Assembly (NCBI GenBank): GCA_023423895.1
Contig: JAFAER010000254.1
Span: 1 to 64,000 of the forward strand
Direction of reading: 5' to 3'
DNA length: 64,000 bases
DNA from: Pseudomonadota bacterium
GTDB lineage: Bacteria; Myxococcota_A; Polyangia; Polyangiales; Polyangiaceae
In this document: positions 51,040 to 58,935 of the stretch, in pieces
Position numbering within the stretch: position 1 is the first letter of the stretch
How the letters are laid out: the number at the start of each line of letters is the position of its first letter
Made by a program: the position numbers and the translations under genes
Notes under the pieces: generated by a model
Database searches by the model: none
The model's input: the letters and a program-made list of their open reading frames with translations, nothing else
What the model was told of the DNA's origin: nothing

Positions 51040-53130
51040 ATGTCAGAATCGTCCCCATTGTTCGGTAAGTATCGGCTGATCGCGGAGCTAGGCCATGGGG
51101 GAATGGCCGACGTCTTCTTGGCGGTGCAAGCTGGTCCCGTCGGATCCGGCTTCAGCAAGCTGACGGTCATCAAGCGTCTGCGTCGCAATCTCGCGGACGA
51201 GCCGGAGTTCGTCTCCATGCTCGTCGACGAGGCGCGCATCGCGGCGCGTCTGAACCATCCGAACGTCGTCCAGACGAACGAGGTGGGCGAGGTCGATCAG
51301 CAGTACTTCATCGCGATGGAGTACCTCGACGGGCAACCGTTCCATCGCATCCAGAACCGCGCTGCGCAGCACGTGAAGAAGGGCGGTGCGCCCCTGCTCA
51401 CGAAAGAGCAGCAGTACCTCGTGCTGATGGACGCGCTCGCGGGGCTGCACCACGCCCACGAGCTGACGGACTACGACGGGACGAAGCTCGAGATCGTCCA
51501 TCGCGACATCACCCCGCACAACATCTTCGTCACCTACGAAGGACAGGTGAAGGTCGTCGACTTCGGCGTCGCAAAGGCGGTCGGTCGCGCCTCCGAGACG
51601 CGTCAGGGAGTGATCAAGGGCAAGGTCCGATACATGGCTCCCGAGCAGGCGCTCGGAGGCAACATCGATCGGCGCGCGGACGTCTTCGCGGCAGGCGTTC
51701 TCCTCTGGGAGATCGCGGTCGGTCGCCGGATGTGGAAGGACCACGAGGAGCTCGAGGTCGTTCGTGCGATGGCCGCCGGAACGTTGCCGCCGTCTCCTCG
51801 CGAGATCGATCCCAGCGTGCCCGAAGCGATCGACGCGATCTGCCGCAAGGCGATCCGGATGAATCCTGACGAACGCTACGCGACCGCGGAGGAGTTCCGC
51901 GCCGACCTCGAGCAGGTCCTCGCGGACTCCGGGCAGCTCGTCGAGGCGCGCCGCCGGCTGCCGCGCGCGATGTGCGATCTGTTCGCGGACAAACGTGCCG
52001 AGATCAAGCGCATCATCGAGAGCCAGCTCTCGCTCCTGAGCGCGAAGCACACGGCAGCCACGGTGCTCCCCGTGATGATGGGCCCGGAGTCGATGCCCGG
52101 CTCCGGCTCCGGCTCCGGCTCGACCTCGGGAACAGGCCCCCTCTCGGGGATGATGGGTCAGGGCGCACGTCCGTCGATCCCGTCGGGGAGCTTCTCGCAG
52201 CCACCGCCCTCGGTCGTGCCTTCGTCCGAGCGCACCGCGCTGAGCCCCGCTGCTGCCGGGAGCGGACCGGTCGAGAGCAGCGAGCGCAGCTCGGGGGCGG
52301 CGAGCTTCGACTCACCGCGTCCGAAGCGGCGTGGGCTCGTCTTCGCGACGGCTGCAGCGGGAGTGCTCCTCGCGCTCGCCGCGTTTGGCGTGTCGAGACT
52401 GTCGAGCACGACCGACTCCGGCGAGAGCGCGCAGCAGCAACAGCAAGAGCAGCCGCACGCGACCGTCGCGAGCGCGGCGCCCTCCAACTCCGACGAATCC
52501 GCGTCCCCATCCCCATCGCCATCGGCTTCCGTTGCCGAAGTCGCGACGGCCGAGCCGGCGCCGGCGGAGCCTGACGTTTCCGCCGCGAAGATCGCGCGAG
52601 GACCCGTCCCGGGGGCGGCGGTAGCGAAGCCCGCGGCGCCAGCGGTACACGCAGCGGCGCCGCGACCGAGCGTCCGGCCGACGGCGACACATGCCGAGCC
52701 GTCGACGCCCTCCACGACCCACGAGGCGAAGGTCGACCCCACGCCGGCGCCGACGCCGGTTCCGTCTCCGACCGCGACACATGCACCGCCGCCGGCAACG
52801 ACCGCGGCGGCGGCGCCCGCACCGACGCCGACGGTGCCGCCCGGCTACGTCGATCCCAAGGGGGTGCGCGCGACCGTGCGAGCGCACGCGAACGAAGCGC
52901 AGGCCTGCTACGATCGCGCGCAGCTCGACAAGGCGGATCTCAAGGGCACGATCGCGATCGGCGCGACGGTTGGTCCGTCCGGCGACGTCCTCTCGGCGAA
53001 CATCACGAGCGCTACGGTCCGGCATGCGCGTCTCGAGGCGTGCCTGCTCGGTGCGTTCCGTAGCTGGCGGTTCCCTGCACCTGCCGGCGGTGTCAACGGA
53101 GCCGTCTCGTACAACTTCAAGTTCGACTGA
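51040..53130 (+). CDS. Membrane serine/threonine kinase fused to AgmX/PglI-type C-terminal domain
   Basis: 696 residues from ATG 51040. Hanks-type kinase: Gly-loop LGHGGMADVFLA, VAIK-like VIKRL, HRDITPHN (H154), DFGVAK (D174), APEQ. A disordered Gly/Ser linker follows, then one membrane helix (GLVFATAAAGVLLALAAFGV, ~431-449) and a ~150-residue Pro/Ala/Thr-rich periplasmic spacer. The C-terminal ~90 residues (VRATVRAHANEAQACYDRAQ ... LEACLLGAFRSWRFPAP) match the AgmX/PglI C-terminal domain of myxobacteria, related to TonB-like ends. This fusion could link an envelope or outer-membrane contact to cytoplasmic phosphorylation. HRDIT instead of HRDLK lacks the Lys common in active Ser/Thr kinases, but occurs in this myxobacterial group. 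Confidence 0.88.
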   Translation: MSESSPLFGKYRLIAELGHGGMADVFLAVQAGPVGSGFSKLTVIKRLRRNLADEPEFVSMLVDEARIAARLNHPNVVQTNEVGEVDQQYFIAMEYLDGQPFHRIQNRAAQHVKKGGAPLLTKEQQYLVLMDALAGLHHAHELTDYDGTKLEIVHRDITPHNIFVTYEGQVKVVDFGVAKAVGRASETRQGVIKGKVRYMAPEQALGGNIDRRADVFAAGVLLWEIAVGRRMWKDHEELEVVRAMAAGTLPPSPREIDPSVPEAIDAICRKAIRMNPDERYATAEEFRADLEQVLADSGQLVEARRRLPRAMCDLFADKRAEIKRIIESQLSLLSAKHTAATVLPVMMGPESMPGSGSGSGSTSGTGPLSGMMGQGARPSIPSGSFSQPPPSVVPSSERTALSPAAAGSGPVESSERSSGAASFDSPRPKRRGLVFATAAAGVLLALAAFGVSRLSSTTDSGESAQQQQQEQPHATVASAAPSNSDESASPSPSPSASVAEVATAEPAPAEPDVSAAKIARGPVPGAAVAKPAAPAVHAAAPRPSVRPTATHAEPSTPSTTHEAKVDPTPAPTPVPSPTATHAPPPATTAAAAPAPTPTVPPGYVDPKGVRATVRAHANEAQACYDRAQLDKADLKGTIAIGATVGPSGDVLSANITSATVRHARLEACLLGAFRSWRFPAPAGGVNGAVSYNFKFD

Positions 53131-53241
53131 GATGGCTCCAGCCCACGAGTACCGCGTTCCGGGGGGGCGCTCGATTCGTCGCGCATGCATTCGCCGCGAC
53201 GGGAAGTCGGTGCGTCCGTAACCCCTGCCGAGAATGACATC

Positions 53242-54639
53242 TTGAAGAAGACGACGACACGGATCATCTTCGCAGCAGTTCTGGGTCTCGAAGGCGTTGC
53301 GTTCGCTCAGGCGTCACCGCCACCCGCGTCACCGCCGCCCGCGTCACCGCCACCCGCGTCGCCGCCACCGTCGGTGGCATCGCCGGCACCGCCGCCCGCC
53401 GACGGCGCGACGCCGGGAGCCACGCCGCTGCCTTCCGACGACGAGGACACGCTGACGTTCCACTCGGGGCGACCGACGGACATGCAGCAGTTCGCGGCGG
53501 ACAGCTTGCAGGAGCTGCACGTCGGGCGCGCGCGCACGCGCTACGCGTTGAACTTCTTCGGCGACGCCGCCTTCGGCTTCTCCTCGTCGCGTGAAGGATC
53601 CAACTCTCCGCAGCCGGCGTTCGCCACCGGCGTGTTCGACCTGCTGTTCAACGCGGAGCTGCACGACACGGTCCTCGCGACGAGCGAGGTCACGTTCGCC
53701 TACGACCCGGCCGCGCCCGTCGCCGCTCTCGAACGACTTCACATCCGCTGGAAGCCGTCGAAGCTGTTCTTCGTCGAGGTCGGCCGCTTCCACACGGACA
53801 TCGGCTACTGGAACGTCGCCTACCACCATGGCAAGTGGCTGCAGCTCCCGATCGAGCGCCCGCGACAGATCGCGCTCCACGGCGGTCTCTTGCCGACGCA
53901 CATGATCGGCGCGCAAGCTGGTGTGGGAATTCCTGCCGGCAAGGGCGCGATCAACCTGGTGGGTTCCGTCGGAAGCGGGCGCGACCCGGTCGGTAATCCG
54001 TCGACGCACGGAGGCGCAAACCACGCCACGACGATCACGCCCGTCAACACGGTCCACGCGAAGCTCTCTGCCGACGACGTCTTCGGCAAGGACCTGCACT
54101 TCGGCGTGTCGGGCGTCTACGCGCGCATCCCGCCCGAGGGCCCGGCCACGAGGCCCGTGATGCCGGACCATGCGTTCGACGAGTTCGTCGGCAACGTCTT
54201 CGTCGCGCATGTCGGCCTCCCGTTCACGCTCATCGCCGAGGGCTATCAGATCATCCACCAGGTCCCGCGCGGCGACGTGCTCGCTGCTGCGCGCGGTGGC
54301 TCCACGCTTGCGGGCGGACGGTGGCGTACGTGGGGCGCGTTCGCGCTCGCGGGGTACACGTTCGGGATGGTCACGCCGTATCTGAAGGGCGAGTACATCA
54401 CGCAGTCGACGAACGCCCTCGTCGGCGATCCCTTCTTCGTGCCCGAGCGCGTCCCTTCGCACGCTCCGAAGTACGCGCTCGACCTGCTCGAGGGCACCGC
54501 GGGCACGCGTATCGACATCAGCACCTGGAGCGCGCTCAAGTTCGAGTACCGGCTGACGACCGGGCAGGCGACGAACTTCCCTGCGTTGTCGTATCCGATC
54601 AACCACACTGCGGCCGCGAGCTGGTCGTTCGGTATCTGA
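53242..54639 (+). CDS. Probable outer-membrane porin-like beta-barrel protein
   Basis: 465 residues from TTG 53242, chosen because it gives the signal peptide MKKTTTRIIFAAVLGLEGVA ending at FAQ; ATG 53185 would add 19 unrelated residues. A Pro-rich spacer of four PPPAS repeats follows (15-bp tandem units, 53311-53370). The body alternates as in a barrel: RYALNFFGDAAFGFSSSRE, ATSEVTFAYD, RIHIRWKPSKLFFVEVGRFHTDIGYWN-like strands, LHFGVSGVYARIP. It ends ...AAASWSFGI, with a hydrophobic last strand. A porin or carrier for a small ligand is likely. The next gene starts two bases after its stop codon. Confidence 0.75.
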   Translation: MKKTTTRIIFAAVLGLEGVAFAQASPPPASPPPASPPPASPPPSVASPAPPPADGATPGATPLPSDDEDTLTFHSGRPTDMQQFAADSLQELHVGRARTRYALNFFGDAAFGFSSSREGSNSPQPAFATGVFDLLFNAELHDTVLATSEVTFAYDPAAPVAALERLHIRWKPSKLFFVEVGRFHTDIGYWNVAYHHGKWLQLPIERPRQIALHGGLLPTHMIGAQAGVGIPAGKGAINLVGSVGSGRDPVGNPSTHGGANHATTITPVNTVHAKLSADDVFGKDLHFGVSGVYARIPPEGPATRPVMPDHAFDEFVGNVFVAHVGLPFTLIAEGYQIIHQVPRGDVLAAARGGSTLAGGRWRTWGAFALAGYTFGMVTPYLKGEYITQSTNALVGDPFFVPERVPSHAPKYALDLLEGTAGTRIDISTWSALKFEYRLTTGQATNFPALSYPINHTAAASWSFGI

Positions 54640-54640
54640 G

Positions 54641-55093
54641 ATGCGGCTTCCTCGGCTCGCTCGTCTGATCGCGCTCGGGGCGGCTGCCGTCGCCGCGCTC
54701 GCTGCATGTTCGTCGTCGGATGACGGCGCGGAGGCTGGAAAGTCGGCGTGCGTGCAGGTGCCGAGCGCCGACTGCAAGCCGCTCGTGGATCCGCCGACGT
54801 ACGACGCGATCTACGCCCAGATCCTGCGTCCGACGTGCGCCTCCGCTGTCACCTGCCACGCGTCGGGCTCCGTCCTCGGCGGGCTGTCCTTCGCGTCCGC
54901 GGACGAGTCGCATGCGATGCTCGTCGGCCAGAACGGACCGCGCGTCGTCGCGGGCGATCCCTCGTGCAGCCCGCTCATGGAGCGGATCATGTCGAGCGAT
55001 CCGTCCTATCGCATGCCGCGCGGCTCGACGCCGCTGTCGGAGGCGGAGACGTGCGCGATCACGAAGTGGATCGCGAACGGCGCTCAGCGCTAG
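54641..55093 (+). CDS. Small lipoprotein with C-x5-C-H cytochrome-like motif
   Basis: 150 residues. Lipobox LAALAAC at ~17-23. The motif QILRPTCASAVTCHASGS has two Cys five residues apart before His, wider than the C-x2-C-H of normal c-type haem sites. CSPLMERI and MPRGSTPLSEAETCAITKWIANGA match the C-terminal part of cytochrome-c-like 'planctomycete' domains, including the distal Met in RMPRGS. So it is a cytochrome-like fold whose haem binding is uncertain. It starts two bases after the porin-like stop and is very likely cotranscribed with it. Confidence 0.75.
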   Translation: MRLPRLARLIALGAAAVAALAACSSSDDGAEAGKSACVQVPSADCKPLVDPPTYDAIYAQILRPTCASAVTCHASGSVLGGLSFASADESHAMLVGQNGPRVVAGDPSCSPLMERIMSSDPSYRMPRGSTPLSEAETCAITKWIANGAQR

Positions 55094-55111
55094 GGGGCCG
55101 GAGAACGAACG

Positions 55112-56533
55112 ATGAAGTGCAGAGCGTTCCGCCATCTCGCCGCTGTCGCCGTCCTTGGTGCCGTCATGGGGACGGCGAACACGGCGCTCGCGAACGGACG
55201 TTACCCAGGGGCCGACGAGCTCCTCGTCTCGCCGAAGGACCCGAACACGTACATCGTTCACGGATCGTTCGGCTTGCTCGTGTCGAACGACGCGGGCGGC
55301 AAGTGGCACTGGATCTGCGACGACGTCATCGAGCGCACGCTCGCAGCCGAGTCCGTTTCGCCTTCGGTCGTCATCTTCGAGAGCGGCGCGATCGCGGTGA
55401 GCAGCACGGCAGGCGTGCGGATGAGCGTCGATGCCGGCTGTGCGTTCGGCCCCGCACCAGGAACGGAGGGGCTTCGCGTTCGCGACATCGCGAAGGAGCG
55501 CGGGACCGGCCGCGCCGTCGCGATCACGGCGCCGGCCGACGGCACGCCCGCGGAGATCCTCGAGACGACCGACGACGGCGTGAGCTGGCACAAGGTCGGT
55601 GTCCCGCTGCCTCCGGAGCTGGTTCCGCAGAACGTCGAGGTCGCCGAGGGCTACCCCGATCGCATCTACGTGAGCGGCACGGCGCTCTTCGCGTACGACG
55701 ACGCCGGGCTCGCGGACGCGGGCCTTCCGGGCAACCGTGTCGGTGTCATGTACGCCAGCACCGATCGCGGGCAGACGTGGTCGCGCACGCTCGTTCCCGA
55801 GGCGATCGGCATCGCGTCGGACGTCTACGTCACCGCGGTCGATCCCTCGAATCCGGACCTCGTGTACGCGCGCGCGGCGTTTCGCGTGACCGAGACGACC
55901 CGCGATGCGGTCCTCATGGTCTCGCGCGACGGCGCGAAGACCTACGAGGTCGCGATGCGCGCCGCGCGGGCGGCGATGCCGGGCTTCGCGCTGTCACCCG
56001 ACGGGACGAAGGTCGCGCTCGCCGTCATCAGCGGCGCCGACAAGGACGGCGTCTGGGTCGCCTCCCGCGACACGCTCCAGTTCGAGAAGCACTCGCCCGA
56101 CGTCCTCGCGTGTCTCCGCTGGGGCACCAGGGGCATGTTCGCGTGCCAGAACCTCTACACGCCGAGCTGCAACCCGACGTGTCCGTACGTCATCGCGACG
56201 TCGGGCGACGATGCTCGCACCTGGAACCCGCTGCTCGTCGACCTCGCGGACGTCGAGGGGCCGAAGAGCTGCCCGACCGACAGCCCGTTCACGTCCGTCT
56301 GCATTCCCGCCTGGGAGACGAGCTGGAAGTGCCGGCTCGAGGGCTGTGATGCCGGCATCGTCGATGCGGGCGGTGACGGGGGCTCGGAGAGCTCACCTGC
56401 GGCATCCGTCCCGAAGGACGGCTGTGACTGCGGCAGCGCTCCGGGCGCCCGCGGCGTGGGCCTGTCGTTCGGCGCGATCCTCTCTGGCGTCGGGCTGACC
56501 GTGCTGCTCGCGCGCCTACGCCGCCGTCGCTGA
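55112..56533 (+). CDS. BNR/sialidase-like beta-propeller protein with MYXO-CTERM-type anchor
   Basis: 473 residues. Signal peptide MKCRAFRHLAAVAVLGAVMG, cut near ANTALA. Asp-box-like repeats occur: LLVSNDAGGKWHW, ETTDDGVSWHKV, YASTDRGQTWSRT, MVSRDGAKTYEV, ATSGDDARTWNPL. These are S/T-x-D-x-G-x-T-W motifs of BNR propellers. The C-terminus DGCDCGSAPG, a hydrophobic segment LSFGAILSGVGLTVLLA and RLRRRR form a MYXO-CTERM-like tail. It is exported and surface-sorted. Binding or glycan hydrolysis is possible; catalytic residues are not identifiable. It ends 12 bases from the convergent PP2C gene. Confidence 0.82.
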   Translation: MKCRAFRHLAAVAVLGAVMGTANTALANGRYPGADELLVSPKDPNTYIVHGSFGLLVSNDAGGKWHWICDDVIERTLAAESVSPSVVIFESGAIAVSSTAGVRMSVDAGCAFGPAPGTEGLRVRDIAKERGTGRAVAITAPADGTPAEILETTDDGVSWHKVGVPLPPELVPQNVEVAEGYPDRIYVSGTALFAYDDAGLADAGLPGNRVGVMYASTDRGQTWSRTLVPEAIGIASDVYVTAVDPSNPDLVYARAAFRVTETTRDAVLMVSRDGAKTYEVAMRAARAAMPGFALSPDGTKVALAVISGADKDGVWVASRDTLQFEKHSPDVLACLRWGTRGMFACQNLYTPSCNPTCPYVIATSGDDARTWNPLLVDLADVEGPKSCPTDSPFTSVCIPAWETSWKCRLEGCDAGIVDAGGDGGSESSPAASVPKDGCDCGSAPGARGVGLSFGAILSGVGLTVLLARLRRRR

Positions 56534-56545
56534 CGGAGAGGGGCG

Positions 56546-57463
56546 TCAGGTCGTCGTGCTCTCGACACGGACGAGGATGACCGTCACGTTGTCCTTGCCG
56601 CCGTTCGCGTTTGCGGTCGCGACGAGCTCTGCCACGGCGCGGTCGAGATCCGTCGCTCGCTCGAGGATTCCGAAGATGTCCGACGCGTCCACCATCTTGG
56701 TGAGCCCGTCGGAGCAGAGCAGGTAAAGATCGCCCGGCATCGGCTTCACGAGCCCGATGTCGATCGGCACCACCGGCCAGATGCCGACGGCGCGGCTCAG
56801 GTGGGCTCCCTGCGGCCCCTCCACGCCGAGCGAGCTCATCGTGTGGTCCTGCGTGACCTGCTCGAAGAGACCGTCGCGCAGGCGGTACATGCGGCTGTCG
56901 CCGACGTGAGCGACGTAGAGGCGCTGCTTGTTGAAGCAGAAATGGGCGGCCACGATGGTGGTGCCCATTCCTTCGAGCTCTCGGTCGCCCTGCGCGCGCG
57001 AGAAGATGGCGTCGTTCGCCATCTGGATCGCGCGAGCCAGCTCGGAGGCGCGTCGCGGAATCTTCTCGTGCGGCTTTGCCGCGAAGTGTTTCGCGTCGAA
57101 CGCGGCCGCGATCGTCTCCACCGCGAGCTGACTCGCGATCTCGCCGCCCGAGTAGCCGCCCATCCCGTCGGCAACGACGTAGAGCCCGTGCTGGTCGGCG
57201 ACGTGGAGGCTGTCCTCGTTGCGCTTTCGTCGCAAGCCCGCATCCGTCTGCGCGGATGCGCTCGTCAGGATCAGTGGGGTCGACCGCGTCGGCTCGTCCG
57301 CCGCGGCCTCCTCGTCGAAGAGGCGCGGAAGGACCGGCGGCTGGTGCGCCTCGCGCATCCGGCGCCCGGCGTCTTCGAGACGCAGACGATCGACCGACGG
57401 CACCTGCGTCGAGTCGACGTCCTCGTCGTCGTCTTCGTAGACGAGCTTCGGGAGCTCGGTCAT
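56546..57463 (-). CDS. PP2C-family serine/threonine phosphatase
   Basis: 305 residues from ATG 57463. After a ~70-residue acidic N-terminus come the PPM motifs in order: AQTDAGLRRKRNEDS, YVVADGMGGYSGGEIAS, GTTIVAAHF, VAHVGDSRMYRLRDG, LTQDHT-like VTQDHTMSS, YLLCSDGLTKMV and GGKDNVTVILV. All metal-binding Asp/Gly positions appear present. It is likely a cytoplasmic partner of a Hanks-type kinase such as those at 51040 or 60364; which one is unknown. Upstream on the same strand the SufS-like gene ends 245 bases away. Confidence 0.92.
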   Translation of the reverse strand: MTELPKLVYEDDDEDVDSTQVPSVDRLRLEDAGRRMREAHQPPVLPRLFDEEAAADEPTRSTPLILTSASAQTDAGLRRKRNEDSLHVADQHGLYVVADGMGGYSGGEIASQLAVETIAAAFDAKHFAAKPHEKIPRRASELARAIQMANDAIFSRAQGDRELEGMGTTIVAAHFCFNKQRLYVAHVGDSRMYRLRDGLFEQVTQDHTMSSLGVEGPQGAHLSRAVGIWPVVPIDIGLVKPMPGDLYLLCSDGLTKMVDASDIFGILERATDLDRAVAELVATANANGGKDNVTVILVRVESTTT

Positions 57464-57610
57464 CCGACGCAGCTCCAGGTGAGCCGCCGGAGGCGACGAA
57501 CGGAAAAACCGAGCAGCGCCCACGGCAGGCGCCGATCGGCAGCGCCGACGCGGGACGTCGGCCTGACAAGCGCGGCGACCATGTTTCCCCCCGCACTGCA
57601 GCGGGACATG

Positions 57611-57645
57611 TGACATCAATGTGCCGGTCGGTCTGACCGATGTCA
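57611..57645. terminator. Bulged stem-loop between SufS-like and PP2C genes
   Basis: TGACATC (57611-57617) pairs with GATGTCA (57639-57645), and CGGTC (57625-57629) with GACCG (57635-57639). This makes a continuous right arm and a left arm with a 7-base bulge. It could end the SufS transcript or act in the PP2C leader; no T tract. The remaining 210 bases of the gap show nothing clear. Confidence 0.4.
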
Positions 57646-57708
57646 ACGAATCGCCCGACGTCGGCCAAGACGGTCGCGCTTTCGTGATTCGTGTGCGACG
57701 AGGCGCGT

Positions 57709-58935
57709 TCAGCTTGCGATCTCGCGAACGCCTTCGAGCAGGAGATCGATCTCGTCCGTCGTGTTGAACACGTGCGGGCTCGCGCGCACGGTGCCCGGAA
57801 GGTGCGCGCGGTGATGGAGAACGTGCGTGCAGTGGAAGCCCGCCGACACGCACACCGCGAACATGTCGCAAAGAGCACGAGCGACGCTCTCCTGCGTCAT
57901 CGCAGGGGCGTCGACGACGAACGTCGCGAGCGCGATCCGCTTCTCCGGCGGAAGCTTCTTCGCGAGCACGCGGACGCCGGGGATGTCCGAGAGGCCGTCG
58001 ATGAGGTAGCGGCTCATCGCGAGATCGTGCTCGCGGATGGCGTCCATGCCGATGGATCGCATCCACTTCACGGCAGCGCCGAAGCCGATCGTCGCTTCGA
58101 TCGCGGGCGTGCCCGCCTCGAAACGGAACGGAGCATCGCGCGGGACGAAGCCGCCGACATCGATGTCGTTGTTCAGCGAGATCATCCCGCCGCCGACCTG
58201 GTAGAGCGGACACTTCTGGAGGAAGTCTTGCTTGCTCCAGAGGATGCCGACGCCCGACGGACCGAAGGCCTTGTGGCTCGAGGTCGCCAGGAAGTCGACA
58301 CCGAGGCGAGTGACGTCGAGCGGCAGGTGCGAGAGCGACTGTGCCGCGTCCAGGAGGACGGGCACCCCGTGCGCGTGCGCGATGCGGACGACTTCTTCGA
58401 CGGGCGCGATCGCGCCGGTCACGTTCGAGACGTGGCCGATCGAGACGAGCTTGGTCTTCGAAGTGATGAGCGACTCGAGCGTCTCCCAGCGGGGCAGACC
58501 GTCCTCGTCGATCGGCATCGGGACCGGCTTGCCGTGGACGCGCCAGGGGATCCAGTTGGCGTGGTGCTCGCTCGCCGGGAAGACGACCTCGTCTTCCGGA
58601 CCGAGCTGCATTCCGTTCGCGACGAAGTTGATCGCCTCGGTCGTGCCGCGCACGAGGACGATCTCGGAGGGGCTCGCGCCGATGAGCGTCGCCACCTCGC
58701 GGCGAGCGTCGTCGAACAGTCGCGTTGCCTCCTCGCCTAGCGCGTGGACGCTACGATGAACGTTCGCCGTCGCGCCTTCGTAGTAGCCCACGACCGCGTC
58801 GATGACCGAGCGCGGCTTCGGGGTGGTCGACGCATTGTCGAGGAACACGAGCGGGCGCCCGCCGAGCTCGCGTGCGAGCAGGGGGAACTGGGGCCGGACA
58901 CGAGAGGCGACGGCGTTGATGTGGTCGTTCATCAT
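57709..58935 (-). CDS. SufS/CsdA-like cysteine desulfurase (class V aminotransferase fold)
   Basis: 408 residues (start ATG 58935 or 58932). FLDNASTTPKPRSVIDAV opens the fold. GTTEAINFVA, EHHANWIPW and LLDAAQSLSHLPLDV follow. The PLP Lys is in ATSSHKAFGPSGVG (~226). The active-site Cys is in VSAGFHCTHVLH (~368), aligned with the R-x-G-HCA loop of SufS. It probably releases sulfur from cysteine, or acts as a selenocysteine lyase or related beta-eliminating enzyme. It shares one base (TGATG) with the stop of the upstream PaaK-like gene, and the pair is not accompanied by other suf genes, so a specialised role is likely. Confidence 0.87.
   Translation of the reverse strand: MMNDHINAVASRVRPQFPLLARELGGRPLVFLDNASTTPKPRSVIDAVVGYYEGATANVHRSVHALGEEATRLFDDARREVATLIGASPSEIVLVRGTTEAINFVANGMQLGPEDEVVFPASEHHANWIPWRVHGKPVPMPIDEDGLPRWETLESLITSKTKLVSIGHVSNVTGAIAPVEEVVRIAHAHGVPVLLDAAQSLSHLPLDVTRLGVDFLATSSHKAFGPSGVGILWSKQDFLQKCPLYQVGGGMISLNNDIDVGGFVPRDAPFRFEAGTPAIEATIGFGAAVKWMRSIGMDAIREHDLAMSRYLIDGLSDIPGVRVLAKKLPPEKRIALATFVVDAPAMTQESVARALCDMFAVCVSAGFHCTHVLHHRAHLPGTVRASPHVFNTTDEIDLLLEGVREIAS

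Noticed and set aside
53311..53370. 15-bp direct repeats as a regulatory element
   Set aside because: They encode PPPAS repeats in the spacer of the porin-like protein.
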